DNA of 64,000 bases from Noviherbaspirillum soli (GCF_015352955.1 NZ_JACYOX010000001.1:1-64000), one strand, 5' to 3'. Shown: positions 35,367-44,250, counted from the stretch's first letter. A program made the numbers and translations. The notes: generated by a model from the sequence alone, not told the origin.

Positions 35367-35397
35367 CATGCTTGAAAAGCATGGTCGTGCGATTGTG
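35367..35397. promoter_or_regulatory. Palindrome and operator-like motif, site 3
   Basis: CATGCTT-GAA-AAGCATG (35367-35383) is a perfect 7-base inverted repeat. It overlaps ATGGTCGTGCGATTGTG (35381-35397), which aligns with site 2 read on the minus strand (ACGATCGTACGATTTTA). It lies 62 bases before the start of the enoyl-CoA hydratase. Confidence 0.45.
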
Positions 35398-35486
35398 CCG
35401 GCGGGTTGCTGCGGTTACTATTCCTGCGGCGTGCCCCGTGCCATCGGCACGGGCGCCTGAATCCAACAACAAATCAAGGAGATCAG

Positions 35487-36131
35487 ATGTTCAAGCTTTG
35501 CGGTTTCGCTCTCAGCAATTACTACAACAAGGTCAAGCTCGCGCTGCTCGAGAAGGGTGTCGAGTTCGAGGAGGAGCTGGTATGGGCGGACCGCTCGGCC
35601 GCGCTCATGGAGAAGTCGCCCCTGGGCAAGATCCCTTACTGCGAGACAGACCATGGCCCGCTGTTCGAGTCGCAGGTCATCATGGAATATATCGAGGATG
35701 CCTATCCGCAAAACCCCCTGCTGCCGGCGGACCCTTACCAGCGCGGCCTGCAGCGCGAACTGATCACATTCATGGAGCTGCACCTGGAACTGGTGGCGCG
35801 TGAACTGTACGGGCAGGCCTTCTTCGGCGGCACGGTTTCGGAAGAGACCAAGGAGCGTGTCGGCAAGCTGCTCAAGCGCAATGCCGCCGCCTTCGGCAAG
35901 CTCGCCATGTTCGGCCCCTACATTGCCGGGGACCAGTTCACCATGGCTGATTGCGCCGCGCTGGTGCACCTGCCACTCATCAGCATGGCCAGCAAGATCG
36001 TCTATGGCGAAGACGTGCTGGCGGCGTACCCGGTGCGCGAGTACACCAAGATGCTGGCGGAGCGTCCGACGGTACAGAAGGTCAATGCGGATCGCAAGGC
36101 CAACGAGGCGATGCGCAAGGCAATGAAGTAA
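35487..36131 (+). CDS. Glutathione S-transferase family protein
   Basis: A protein of 214 residues with an N-terminal thioredoxin-fold domain (FKLCGFALSNYYNKVKLALLEKG, SPLGKIPYCETDHGPLFESQVIMEYIEDAYP) and a helical C-terminal domain (GPYIAGDQFTMADCAALVHLP). The Ser in FALSNYYNKV is the likely glutathione-activating residue. The ATG at 35487 follows AAGGAG; upstream in-frame codons are not used. It is divergent from the enoyl-CoA hydratase. Substrate unknown. Confidence 0.88.
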   Translation: MFKLCGFALSNYYNKVKLALLEKGVEFEEELVWADRSAALMEKSPLGKIPYCETDHGPLFESQVIMEYIEDAYPQNPLLPADPYQRGLQRELITFMELHLELVARELYGQAFFGGTVSEETKERVGKLLKRNAAAFGKLAMFGPYIAGDQFTMADCAALVHLPLISMASKIVYGEDVLAAYPVREYTKMLAERPTVQKVNADRKANEAMRKAMK

Positions 36132-36140
36132 GCCTTGCCG

Positions 36141-36174
36141 TGCTGCGATGGCGCAAGCCGCGCCGTCGCAGCAC
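36141..36174. terminator. Strong hairpin between convergent genes
   Basis: Arms TGCTGCGA...GGCGC and GCGCC...TCGCAGCA pair with one mismatch around a short loop. There is no T run on either side, so it may be a weak or factor-assisted terminator for the GST gene and ybdL, which converge here. Confidence 0.5.
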
Positions 36175-36189
36175 AACGAAGCATCTGCC

Positions 36190-37434
36190 CTACAGCGTTG
36201 CCAGCCGTTCCAGCGCCAGCTTCAAGGTGGCATCCTGCTTGGCGAAGCAGAAGCGTACGATGCCCGATTCCCTGGGCTGGTGATAAAACGCCGACACCGG
36301 TATCGCCGCCACACCCATCTCGGTTGTCAGCCACTTCGCAAATTCCGCTTCCGGCAGGTCCGACACCGCGCGATAGTCCACGCACTGGAAGTAGGTGCCG
36401 TCGGATGGCAGCAGCTTGAACCGGGTCTGCGACAGGCCGTCGCGGAACAGGTCGCGCTTTCGCTGGTAGAACGCCGGCAGTTCGAGGTAGGGCGCGGGAT
36501 CCTTCATGAAGGCGGCAAGGCCATGCTGCACCGGCGTGTTGACGGTGAAGACATTGAACTGGTGGACCTTGCGGAACTCATGCATCAGCGCCGCCGGCGC
36601 GGCGACATAGCCGATCTTCCAGCCGGTGACATGGTAGGTCTTGCCAAAGCTGGAAACGACGAAGGAGCGGGCCGCCAGTTCCGGATGGCGGCATACCGAT
36701 TCATGCCGGTGGCCGTCATACACCATGTGCTCGTACACCTCGTCGGACAGCACAAGGATGTCGGTGCCGCGTACGATATCGCTCAGGGCCGCGATGTCGG
36801 CGCCGCGCAGCACCGAGCCGGTTGGGTTGTGCGGCGAATTGACCATGATCAGCCGGGTGCGCGGCGTGACTGCCGCGGCCACCTTGTCCCACGGCACGGC
36901 ATAGCCGGCATCGCTCACTTCCATCTGCACGAAGACCGGGACGCCGCCGGCCAGCTGGATCGCTGGCACATAACTGTCGTAGGCCGGCTCGATCACGATG
37001 ACTTCGTCGCCCGGATGCACGCAGCAGAGCACCGAGGTCAGGATGCCCTGGGTGGCGCCGGCCGTGACCGTGATCTCGGTGGCCGGGTCGTAACGATGGC
37101 CATAGATAGACTCCACCTTGTCGGCGATGACCTCACGCAACTGGGGAATGCCGGTCATGGGCGGGTACTGGTTCAGGCCTCTGCGCATGGCGTCGGCCAC
37201 GGCATCGACCAGCGCCGGATCGCAATGAAAGTCGGGAAAGCCCTGGCCCAGATTGACCGCGCCCTTTTCGGTGGCCAGCGCAGACATCACGGTAAAGATC
37301 GTGGTGCCGACGTCGGGAAGGCGCGAGGTGATGCGGGAAAAGTCCATGCTGTGAGCTGCGTTGTCAGTGGCCATGTTCATGCGGGTAATAGGAGATGGAA
37401 TGGGTTGTTCAGGCAATTCTGTGTGGCCGTTCAT
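36190..37434 (-). CDS. ybdL: PLP-dependent aminotransferase, methionine aminotransferase type (YbdL)
   Basis: A fold-type I aminotransferase of up to 414 residues that tracks E. coli YbdL: DVGTTIFTVMSALATEKGAV, NLGQGFPDFHCDP, QYPPMTGIPQLREVIADK, VTAGATQGIL, MVNSPHNPTGSVL, SDEVYEHMVYDGH, and the PLP lysine in SSFGKTYHVTGWKIGY. It probably transfers the amino group of methionine and related amino acids. The first ATG overlaps the stop of the PIN-domain gene by four bases, suggesting coupling; later ATGs (for example before DFSRITSR) would give a length closer to YbdL (about 385). Confidence 0.9.
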   Translation of the reverse strand: MNGHTELPEQPIPSPITRMNMATDNAAHSMDFSRITSRLPDVGTTIFTVMSALATEKGAVNLGQGFPDFHCDPALVDAVADAMRRGLNQYPPMTGIPQLREVIADKVESIYGHRYDPATEITVTAGATQGILTSVLCCVHPGDEVIVIEPAYDSYVPAIQLAGGVPVFVQMEVSDAGYAVPWDKVAAAVTPRTRLIMVNSPHNPTGSVLRGADIAALSDIVRGTDILVLSDEVYEHMVYDGHRHESVCRHPELAARSFVVSSFGKTYHVTGWKIGYVAAPAALMHEFRKVHQFNVFTVNTPVQHGLAAFMKDPAPYLELPAFYQRKRDLFRDGLSQTRFKLLPSDGTYFQCVDYRAVSDLPEAEFAKWLTTEMGVAAIPVSAFYHQPRESGIVRFCFAKQDATLKLALERLATL

Positions 37435-37904
37435 TCTAACGGCACGGCAGCGAGCTTTGCAGCCTCTTGCGCAGCTTCATGCTCGCGCACCCAGGCTTCC
37501 GGCGTCAGGATGCGAAACATGCCTGCCTTGGCCGCGCGCCGTGCCAGCTTCAGCAGCGCCTTGTCCTTGGTCACCAGCATCGCTGCCTGCGCGTCCCGTG
37601 CCAGCTCAAGAAACTTCTGGTCGTCGCGGTCGCTGCAGGTCGGCAACGGCATGCTGCCGGCCGGCGCCGTCACCAGGCTGATCAGCGAGTCGAACTGCGC
37701 CTCGGCCGCCGGCCGGGTTTCCTCGTTCAAAGGGAGATGCGGATAGCGCAGCACAAGGTGCCACTCGTCGCGGCAGTCGGCGCGCGTGACGGCTTCCGCC
37801 TTGCCATGTTGCAGGGCCAGCAGCAGGGCAGCCCAGCGTGGATCGTGAAAAATGAAGAGGTCGAGCAGGACGTTGGTATCGAGTACGAGGCGATTCGGTA
37901 TCAT
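37431..37904 (-). CDS. PIN-domain protein (toxin-like, no visible antitoxin)
   Basis: A 157-residue PIN nuclease fold. The acidic residues are Asp9 in [13 protein letters not shown], an Asp/Glu pair in [12 protein letters not shown], and the C-terminal [31 protein letters not shown]. These fit the PIN-family toxin component group (PIN_3, about 140-160 residues). No small antitoxin gene lies next to it: upstream is the divergent yaaA 27 bases away, downstream the overlapping aminotransferase. It may therefore be a chromosomal RNase rather than a toxin. Confidence 0.83.
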   Translation of the reverse strand: MIPNRLVLDTNVLLDLFIFHDPRWAALLLALQHGKAEAVTRADCRDEWHLVLRYPHLPLNEETRPAAEAQFDSLISLVTAPAGSMPLPTCSDRDDQKFLELARDAQAAMLVTKDKALLKLARRAAKAGMFRILTPEAWVREHEAAQEAAKLAAVPLE

Positions 37905-37931
37905 TGCGGAAAATTTTTTCGTGGAAAGTGC

Positions 37932-38699
37932 ATGCTGATTGTTTTATCCCCCGCCAAGAGCCTGGACTATGAATCGCCGGTCAATGCGCCAGAGCATACC
38001 CTGCCTGAATTCATCGATCATTCCGCCGAGCTGATCGACGGCCTGCGGCAATTGTCGCCTTCGGATATTGCCAGCCTGATGAAGATCTCGGACCCGTTGG
38101 CTGTCCTGAATGCCGGCCGCTATGCGTCGTGGACGCCGCAGTTTAACAGCGACAATGCCCGCGCGGCAGTGCTGGCCTTCAACGGCGACGTCTATGCCGG
38201 CCTGGATGCGGCCACGCTGCCAGCGACGGCGATGGCGCACCTGCAGTCGCAGGTGCGCATCCTGTCCGGCCTGTACGGCGTGCTGCGCCCCCTGGACCTG
38301 ATGCAGCCTTATCGCCTGGAAATGGGCACCCGCTTCAAGACATCCCGCGGCGCCAGCCTGTATGCGTTCTGGGGAGATCTGGTCAGCAGGACGCTGGCCC
38401 GTGAACTGCAGGGCAGGCAGGCCGCCGCACTGGTCAATCTTGCTTCGGAAGAGTATTTCAAGGTGGTGCAGCCGGCGCTGCTCGGCGTGCCGGTGATCAC
38501 GCCGGTTTTCCAGGACTGGAAGGATGGCCGCTACAAGATCATCTCGTTCTACGCCAAGAAGGCGCGTGGCCTGATGGCGCGCTATGCCGCCATCAATGCA
38601 GTGACCGACCCGGAGCAGCTGAAGGATTTTGATCTCGACGGTTACGCCTACGATGCAGCCGCTTCCGGCCCGTCAGAGTGGTACTTCAGGAGACGTTGA
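37932..38699 (+). CDS. yaaA: Peroxide stress protein YaaA
   Basis: A protein of 255 residues, the usual UPF0246/YaaA length. It opens [16 protein letters not shown] and shows [49 protein letters not shown] and [16 protein letters not shown]. In E. coli YaaA lowers free iron during peroxide stress. The start at 37932 begins the conserved N-terminus; the in-frame reading back to 37467 runs through the PIN gene and is not used. Its promoter must lie in the 27 bases shared with the divergent PIN gene or overlap that gene. Confidence 0.95.
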   Translation: MLIVLSPAKSLDYESPVNAPEHTLPEFIDHSAELIDGLRQLSPSDIASLMKISDPLAVLNAGRYASWTPQFNSDNARAAVLAFNGDVYAGLDAATLPATAMAHLQSQVRILSGLYGVLRPLDLMQPYRLEMGTRFKTSRGASLYAFWGDLVSRTLARELQGRQAAALVNLASEEYFKVVQPALLGVPVITPVFQDWKDGRYKIISFYAKKARGLMARYAAINAVTDPEQLKDFDLDGYAYDAAASGPSEWYFRRR

Positions 38700-38706
38700 G
38701 GATGCG

Positions 38707-38731
38707 CCGGCCCGATATGGCGGGCCGGTTT
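38707..38731. terminator. Hairpin between yaaA and bamD
   Basis: CCGGCCCG-ATATGG-CGGGCCGG is a perfect 8-base-pair stem, followed by TTTC on the plus strand. It lies eight bases after the yaaA stop and between the convergent genes. Confidence 0.65.
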
Positions 38732-38742
38732 CAGTTGAGGAA

Positions 38743-39552
38743 TTACCAGATCTTCCACCAGGGAGAGGTCTTTTCCTTGCGCTTGCCGCCGCTTAGCGCC
38801 AGTTCGCTGTTGGGGAAGTTCTGCTTGAACACCCGGGCGGCGTCGTCGCGCAGTTCCGGCATGCCCAGCGCGTCATAGGAACGCATCATGATGTACAGCG
38901 CATCCTCTACAGCGGGCGTGTCCTTGAACTCGCGCACCACCTGCTGCGCACGGTTGGCAGCTGCCAGATAGGCGCCGCGCCGGAAATAGTAGTTGGCCAC
39001 GTGCACGTCGTAGCGGGCCATTGCATCGACCAGGTAAGCCAGGCGGTCGCGCGCATCCTGGGCATAGATGCTGTTGGGGAAGCGGTCGATGAGCAGCTTG
39101 AAGGAATCGAAGGCCTCGCGCACCGCTTTCGGGTCGCGCTCGGTCAGGTCCTGGCGGGCGACGAAGTCGAACAGGCTCAGCTTGTCGTTGAAGTTGATCA
39201 GGCCGCGCAGGTAGTACATGTAGTCAACGTTCGGATGGTTCGGATGCAGCTTGATGAAGCGCTCGACCGCGGCCAGCGCCTGCGCCTGGTCGCCCGAGCG
39301 ATAGTAGGCGTAGGCGATGTCCATCTGCGCCTGCTGCGCATAGGTGCCGAACGGATAGCGCGACTCCAGTTTCTCGAAATACTTGATCGACTTCTCGTAG
39401 CCGCCGGCCTTCAGCTCGTCGCGCGCCTCGGCGTAGAGCTTTTGCGCCGACCAGTTCCGGGTTTCGTCTATGGGTTCGGTTTGCAGTAAACTGCACGCCG
39501 AAAGCGACAACATGAATGCGATCAAAAGAATTTTGAGGGATTTTTTTTGCAT
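38743..39552 (-). CDS. bamD: Outer membrane protein assembly factor BamD
   Basis: A lipoprotein of 269 residues. The signal ends with the lipobox LSAC (Cys20) in MLSLSACSLLQTEP. TPR-like repeats follow, with the BamD/ComL signatures KLYAEARDELKAGGYEKSIK, YFEKLESRYPFGTYAQQAQMD, AYAYYRSGDQAQAL and RFIKLHPNHPNVDYMYYLRG. BamD is an essential part of the BAM complex that inserts beta-barrel proteins in the outer membrane. It is divergent from rluD, with 45 bases between starts, a common pairing in betaproteobacteria. Confidence 0.96.
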   Translation of the reverse strand: MQKKSLKILLIAFMLSLSACSLLQTEPIDETRNWSAQKLYAEARDELKAGGYEKSIKYFEKLESRYPFGTYAQQAQMDIAYAYYRSGDQAQALAAVERFIKLHPNHPNVDYMYYLRGLINFNDKLSLFDFVARQDLTERDPKAVREAFDSFKLLIDRFPNSIYAQDARDRLAYLVDAMARYDVHVANYYFRRGAYLAAANRAQQVVREFKDTPAVEDALYIMMRSYDALGMPELRDDAARVFKQNFPNSELALSGGKRKEKTSPWWKIW

Positions 39553-39597
39553 GGGAGTTTCGCGTGAAGACGACTGAACAATAGATGATTATAGCTG

Positions 39598-40638
39598 ATG
39601 GGATTTGCCGTGCCGCCAATTGAAGACCCGAACCAACCCGACTTTCCGACCGACCAGGACGACGACTTTGGCGATGATGCCGAAGCCGGCGCCGGTGATG
39701 GCGCGCCAATGACGCTTGTGCTGTCGGAAGCCGACTGCGGCATGCGTCTCGACAAGGTATTGACCAGCCGGCTGCCGCAATATTCGCGCAGCCGCATCCA
39801 GCAGTGGATAGAGGACGGCCACGTCACCGTCGACGGCAAGACCGCCCGCGCCAAGACCACCATGTTCGGCGACGAGACCGTGCTGGTTCAGCCACAGGCC
39901 GCGGCCGATGCGCATGCCTACGAACCGGAAGCAATGGCGCTGGATATCGTGCATGAGGATGACGCGATCATCGTGATCAACAAGCCGGCAGGACTGGTGG
40001 TGCATCCCGGCGCCGGCAACTGGTCCGGCACGCTTCAGAACGGCCTGCTGCATTATCACAAGCCGATTGCCGATGTGCCGCGTGCCGGCATCGTGCATCG
40101 CCTGGACAAGGACACCAGCGGCCTGATGGTGGTTGCGAAGACCATGCAGGCCCAGACCGACCTGGTGCGCCAGCTGCAGGCGCGCACCGTGCACCGGGTC
40201 TATCTGGCGCTGGTATGGGGCACGCCGCAGGTCGGCGGCAAGGTCGATGCGGCCATCGGGCGTCATCCGCGCGAGCGCATCCGCATGTCGGTGCAGAACA
40301 ATCTGAGCGCCAAGCCGGCGGTCACCCGTTTCCAGCGGCTCGCCACCGGCATGCTGGATGGCAAGCCGGTCAGCCTGGTGCGGTGCGAACTGGAAACGGG
40401 ACGCACCCATCAGATCCGGGTGCACATGCAGCACCTGGGTTTTGCGCTGGTGGGCGATGCGCTGTACGGCAAGCCGCACCTGGCATCGGTGTTCCACCGC
40501 CAGGCGCTGCATGCCTGCCGGCTGGGCCTGGTCCATCCTGGAAGCCGGGCAGAATGCGAATGGACCACGCTGCTGCCGGCGGACTTTGCCGCCCTGCTGG
40601 AAAAAGCCGGCATCGCCACCGCCAATCTCGACGCATGA
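39598..40638 (+). CDS. rluD: 23S rRNA pseudouridine synthase RluD
   Basis: A protein of 346 residues. A short acidic N-terminal extension (QDDDFGDDAEAG) precedes an S4 RNA-binding domain (MRLDKVLTSRLPQYSRSRIQQ) and the RluA-type catalytic domain with the active-site Asp in GIVHRLDKDTSGLMVVAKT. RTHQIRVHMQHLGFALVGD and LYGKP are the later conserved blocks. It modifies uridines of helix 69 in 23S rRNA. The ATG at 39598 has a poor ribosome site, so the true start may be a few codons inside the acidic leader. The stop overlaps the pgeF start by four bases. Confidence 0.94.
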   Translation: MGFAVPPIEDPNQPDFPTDQDDDFGDDAEAGAGDGAPMTLVLSEADCGMRLDKVLTSRLPQYSRSRIQQWIEDGHVTVDGKTARAKTTMFGDETVLVQPQAAADAHAYEPEAMALDIVHEDDAIIVINKPAGLVVHPGAGNWSGTLQNGLLHYHKPIADVPRAGIVHRLDKDTSGLMVVAKTMQAQTDLVRQLQARTVHRVYLALVWGTPQVGGKVDAAIGRHPRERIRMSVQNNLSAKPAVTRFQRLATGMLDGKPVSLVRCELETGRTHQIRVHMQHLGFALVGDALYGKPHLASVFHRQALHACRLGLVHPGSRAECEWTTLLPADFAALLEKAGIATANLDA

Positions 40639-41384
40639 GCAATCTGATCGTTCCCGCATGGAAGCTTGACCCCGGGCCGGTGCGGGCCCTGTGCACGACC
40701 CGCCGCGGCGGCGCAAGCCAGGCCCCATATGACGACGGCGCGGGCGGGCCGGGCCTGAACCTGGGGCAGCATGTCGGCGACGATGCCGCGCATGTGAGCG
40801 CGAACCGTGCCTGGCTGCGGACCTTGCTTCCGTCCGATCCGGTCTGGCTGAACCAGGTGCATGGCGCCGCCGTGGTCGATGCCGGCGCGGTTTCCGGCGT
40901 GCCCGATGCAGATGCCAGCTTTGCCACGACCCCCGGCGTCGTCTGCGCGGTGCTGACCGCGGACTGCCTGCCGGTCCTGTTCTGCGACATGGCGGGGAAA
41001 GTGGTGGCGGCGGCCCATGCCGGCTGGCGCGGCCTGGCGGCGGGCGTGCTCGGCAATACGGCAACGCGCATGCGCGAGGCAGGCGCGGAGCGGATACAGG
41101 CCTGGCTGGGGCCGGCGATCGGTCCGCGGCGTTTTGAAGTCGGTGCGGATGTGCGGAAGGCCTTTGCTGGCCTTGATCCGGCCGGGCGGCACTTTGCGCT
41201 GCAGCCAAATGGAAAATATCTTGCCGATATCTATGCGCTGGCGCGCCTGGAGCTTCATGCCTGCGGCGTGGACCTGCTTGATGGCGGCGACTTCTGTACG
41301 GTCGAGGATGCGCCGCGCTTCTATTCCTACCGTCGGGATGGCGTCACGGGACGCATGGCCTCGCTGATCTGGATCGACGCCTGA
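40635..41384 (+). CDS. pgeF: Peptidoglycan editing factor PgeF (YfiH/laccase-domain family)
   Basis: A protein of 249 residues in the YfiH family. The metal-site residues are seen in LNQVHGAAVVDAG (His), VLTADCLPVLFCD (Cys) and VAAAHAGWRGLAAGVL (His). The ending IWLGPAIGPRRFEVG and SYRRDGVTGRMASLIWI fits the group. Members have been described as polyphenol oxidases, purine nucleoside phosphorylases and, in E. coli, a factor that keeps wrong amino acids out of peptidoglycan. It starts inside the rluD stop (ATGA), so the two are coupled, an arrangement usual in this order. Confidence 0.93.
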   Translation: MSNLIVPAWKLDPGPVRALCTTRRGGASQAPYDDGAGGPGLNLGQHVGDDAAHVSANRAWLRTLLPSDPVWLNQVHGAAVVDAGAVSGVPDADASFATTPGVVCAVLTADCLPVLFCDMAGKVVAAAHAGWRGLAAGVLGNTATRMREAGAERIQAWLGPAIGPRRFEVGADVRKAFAGLDPAGRHFALQPNGKYLADIYALARLELHACGVDLLDGGDFCTVEDAPRFYSYRRDGVTGRMASLIWIDA

Positions 41385-41397
41385 TGAGCCTGATGAG

Positions 41398-41667
41398 CTA
41401 GCCCTGGCTCTTGCCGGGCGGCTCCTTGTCCGACGCTTTGTCATCATTGGCCGCTGCACGGGCAATCGCGGCCTCGGCCTGTCGCTGCTGTTGGTCAAGG
41501 CGGCGGCGCTTGCGCTTGCCTCCGCCGCTGATGTATAAGAGTATGGCCACTGGCAACAGGCCATACAGGATCAACGTCATGACGCCGGCGACCGCATTTT
41601 CTTCCGCGATCGACATCATGAGCACGACATACATCCAGCCAATGGCGACTATGAACATGAGGAACAC
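41398..41667 (-). CDS. Small hypothetical membrane protein
   Basis: Eighty-nine residues. Two hydrophobic helices (FLMFIVAIGWMYVVLMM and VMTLILYGLLPVAILLYI) are followed by a strongly basic GGGKRKRRR and a polar tail rich in Gln, Ala, Lys and Asp. No family recognised. The ribosome site is weak and an internal ATG three codons in is equally possible. It is divergent from phaC with only 54 bases between, so their promoters overlap. Confidence 0.7.
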   Translation of the reverse strand: MFLMFIVAIGWMYVVLMMSIAEENAVAGVMTLILYGLLPVAILLYISGGGKRKRRRLDQQQRQAEAAIARAAANDDKASDKEPPGKSQG

Positions 41668-41721
41668 CGCTGGTAATGAAGAGTTAAAACCCTAACGATA
41701 CGCGAAACCTGGAAGACAAGC

Positions 41722-43452
41722 ATGAAGACGCTCACTCCGCAGGATGCAGCAGCATGGATGGCCCAGCTGTCCGACCCGAATGCATGGCAAAGCTGGCTCA
41801 AGCAGCCACAGATGGGGCAATTGAATGGAAGCGGCATGCTGCCCGGCCCTTTGTCCTCCGACCTGGCAGTGCTGATCGAGCCTGAGGCGCTTACCCGCCT
41901 GCAAAGCGACTACGTAAAGGAGTTCTCGACGCTCTGGCAAAGCCTTGCCACATCGAGCACCCCGGACATCAAGGACAAGCGTTTTTCCGGTGAAGCCTGG
42001 AAATCAAACGCGCTGTATGCCTTCAACGCCGCGGCCTACCTGCTCAATGCCCGCTTCATGATGGCCATGGCCGATGCAGTGAAGGCTTCGCCCAAGGTCA
42101 AGCAGAAGATCCGGTTTGCGATCCAGCAAACGATCGATGCGATGTCACCGTCCAACTTCCTGGTCACGAATCCCGAAGCGCAAAAGAAGCTGGTCGAAAC
42201 CAAGGGCGAGAGCCTGGCCAAGGGCATTGCGCTGATGCTGGCCGACATGCAGAAGGGCCGCATCTCCCAGACCGATGAAACCGCATTCAAGGTCGGGGAG
42301 AATGTCGCCACCACCGAAGGCGCGGTGGTTTTCGAGAACGAACTCTTCCAGCTGATCCAGTACAAGCCGCTGACCAAGACCGTGTTCGAGCGCCCGCTGC
42401 TGCTGGTGCCGCCGTGCATCAACAAGTTCTACATCATGGACCTGCAGCCCGCGAACTCGCTGGTCCGTTATGCGGTGGAGCAGGGCCATAGCGTGTTCCT
42501 GGTGTCCTGGGTCAATCCGGATGCCTCGCTCAAGCAGGCAAGCTGGGACGACTATATCGAAACGGGCGCGATCAAGGCGATCGAGGTGGTGCGCGACATC
42601 ACCGGCCAGGACCAGGTCAACACCCTGGGCTTCTGCGTCGGCGGCACCATCGTCGCCACGGCGCTGTCGGTGCTGCTGGCGCGCGGCGACAAGCCGGCAT
42701 CCAGCCTGACGCTGCTGACCACGCTGCTCGACTTTTCCGACACCGGCGTGCTGGAAGTCTATATCGACGAGGCGCAGGTGGCACGCCGCGAAGCAGAGAT
42801 CGGCGGCGGCGGCATGATGCCGGGCCGGGACTTCACCGCGGCCTTCTCCAGCCTGCGCCCGAATGACCTGGTCTGGAATTACGTCGAGCAGAGTTACCTG
42901 AAAGGCGTGGAGCCGCCGGCCTTTGATCTGCTTTACTGGAATGCGGACGCGACCAATCTTCCTGGCCCGATGTTCTGCTATTACCTGCGCAACATGTATC
43001 TGGAAAACAATCTGCGCGAGCCCGGCAAGCTGCAGGTTGCAGGGCAGGGCATCGACCTTGGTCGTCTCGACCTCCCAGCCTTCGTCTACGGCTCCAAGGA
43101 AGACCACATCGTCCCGTGGCAGGCGGCGTATGAGTCGCTGAACCTGATCAATACAAAGAAGCGCTCAAACAGCCGCTTCGTGCTCGGCGCTTCCGGGCAC
43201 ATTGCCGGCGTGATCAACCCGGCCGCGAAGAACAAGCGCAGCCACTGGGTCAACAAGGCAACGCCAGCCAGCGCGGCGGAATGGTTCGAGACGGCGACCG
43301 AGAAACCAGGAAGCTGGTGGACGGAATGGGCTGCTTTCCTCGCCGAGCAGGGGGGCAGGGAAATCAGTGCGCCGAAACGCTATGGCAACGCGAAATACAA
43401 GCCGATCGAAGCGGCGCCAGGCCGCTATGTGAAGCAGAAAGCGGTGGCCTGA
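41722..43452 (+). CDS. phaC: Class I poly(3-hydroxyalkanoate) synthase PhaC
   Basis: Polymerises (R)-3-hydroxyacyl-CoA into PHA granules. Its 576 residues are close to class I enzymes (about 590). The lipase-like box GFCVGGTI holds the catalytic Cys305, with the general base Asp in YGSKEDHIVPW and the His in GASGHIAGVINP. The N-terminal part contains NPDASLKQASWDDYIE and LLLVPPCINKFYIMDL. GGAAGACAAGC precedes the ATG. phaA and phaB, which often follow phaC, are absent here; phaR follows instead, so the thiolase and reductase genes must be elsewhere. Confidence 0.97.
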   Translation: MKTLTPQDAAAWMAQLSDPNAWQSWLKQPQMGQLNGSGMLPGPLSSDLAVLIEPEALTRLQSDYVKEFSTLWQSLATSSTPDIKDKRFSGEAWKSNALYAFNAAAYLLNARFMMAMADAVKASPKVKQKIRFAIQQTIDAMSPSNFLVTNPEAQKKLVETKGESLAKGIALMLADMQKGRISQTDETAFKVGENVATTEGAVVFENELFQLIQYKPLTKTVFERPLLLVPPCINKFYIMDLQPANSLVRYAVEQGHSVFLVSWVNPDASLKQASWDDYIETGAIKAIEVVRDITGQDQVNTLGFCVGGTIVATALSVLLARGDKPASSLTLLTTLLDFSDTGVLEVYIDEAQVARREAEIGGGGMMPGRDFTAAFSSLRPNDLVWNYVEQSYLKGVEPPAFDLLYWNADATNLPGPMFCYYLRNMYLENNLREPGKLQVAGQGIDLGRLDLPAFVYGSKEDHIVPWQAAYESLNLINTKKRSNSRFVLGASGHIAGVINPAAKNKRSHWVNKATPASAAEWFETATEKPGSWWTEWAAFLAEQGGREISAPKRYGNAKYKPIEAAPGRYVKQKAVA

Positions 43453-43491
43453 TCACCTTGCAAGGCCGCGTGATGCGGTGCGAAACAGGTC

Positions 43492-43518
43492 TTAACACTT
43501 AATTTTTAGAACTATAAT
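43492..43518 (+). promoter_or_regulatory. Promoter of phaR
   Basis: A -10 box TATAAT (43513-43518) follows a -35-like TTAACA (43492-43497) with a 15-base spacer. It lies 70 bases before the GTG of phaR and 40 bases after the phaC stop, so phaR can be expressed separately from phaC. Confidence 0.5.
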
Positions 43519-43587
43519 CAGGTGGGCGCCACGGCGCGCCCATCCATTCCAGGTCCTATCTACAGCGCAGCGAGAGAGCGTATTAAA

Positions 43588-44181
43588 GTGAATTTTCCAA
43601 TGAACAGTGCCAAGAAGGCGTCCGAGCGCTTGATCAAGAAATACCCTAACCGCCGTCTGTACGACACGCAGACAAGCTCCTACATCACGCTGACCGACGT
43701 CAAGCAGCTGGTGCTCGGCAACGAGGAGTTCACCGTGGTCGACGCCAAGACCGACGAAGACCTGACCCGCAGCATCCTGCTGCAGATCATCCTGGAGGAA
43801 GAATCCAACGGCTCGCCGATGTTCTCCAGCGGCGCGCTGGCCCAGATCATCCGCTACTACGGCCATGCGATGCAGGGCATGATGGGTTCCTACCTGGAAA
43901 AGAACATCCAGGCCTTCATCGACATCCAGAACAAGCTGACCGAGAACTCCAAGGGCCTGTACGAAGGCAAGCCGTTCAGCCCCGAGATGTGGACCCAGTT
44001 CATGAGCGTGCAGGGCCCGATCATGCAGGGCATGATGACCAACTACATCGAGCAGAGCAAAACCCTGTTCATCCAGATGCAGGAACAGATGCAGAACCAG
44101 ACCAAGAACATGTTCGGCAATTTCCCGTTCGCGCCGCCGGCGCCCCCAGCGGCACCTGGCGGCGAGAAGAAGGACAAATAA
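43588..44181 (+). CDS. phaR: Polyhydroxyalkanoate synthesis repressor PhaR
   Basis: A DNA- and PHA-binding regulator of 197 residues. The N-terminal DNA-binding domain is unmistakable: RLIKKYPNRRLYDTQTSSYI, TLTDVKQLVLGNEEFTVVDA, then DLTRSILLQIILEEES. A PHB-accumulation domain follows (MMGSYLEKNIQAFIDIQNKL), ending in a proline-rich tail. PhaR represses phasin and its own gene until PHA granules draw it away. I start at GTG 43588 (GAGAGAG nine bases before); ATG 43600 is an alternative four codons later. Confidence 0.95.
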   Translation: MNFPMNSAKKASERLIKKYPNRRLYDTQTSSYITLTDVKQLVLGNEEFTVVDAKTDEDLTRSILLQIILEEESNGSPMFSSGALAQIIRYYGHAMQGMMGSYLEKNIQAFIDIQNKLTENSKGLYEGKPFSPEMWTQFMSVQGPIMQGMMTNYIEQSKTLFIQMQEQMQNQTKNMFGNFPFAPPAPPAAPGGEKKDK

Positions 44182-44250
44182 GCCCGGCCGGATGGCCGGC
44201 GTCGATGCGGGTACAATAGCGGATTCGTTTTTTCCGCTATTTCCCACCTC

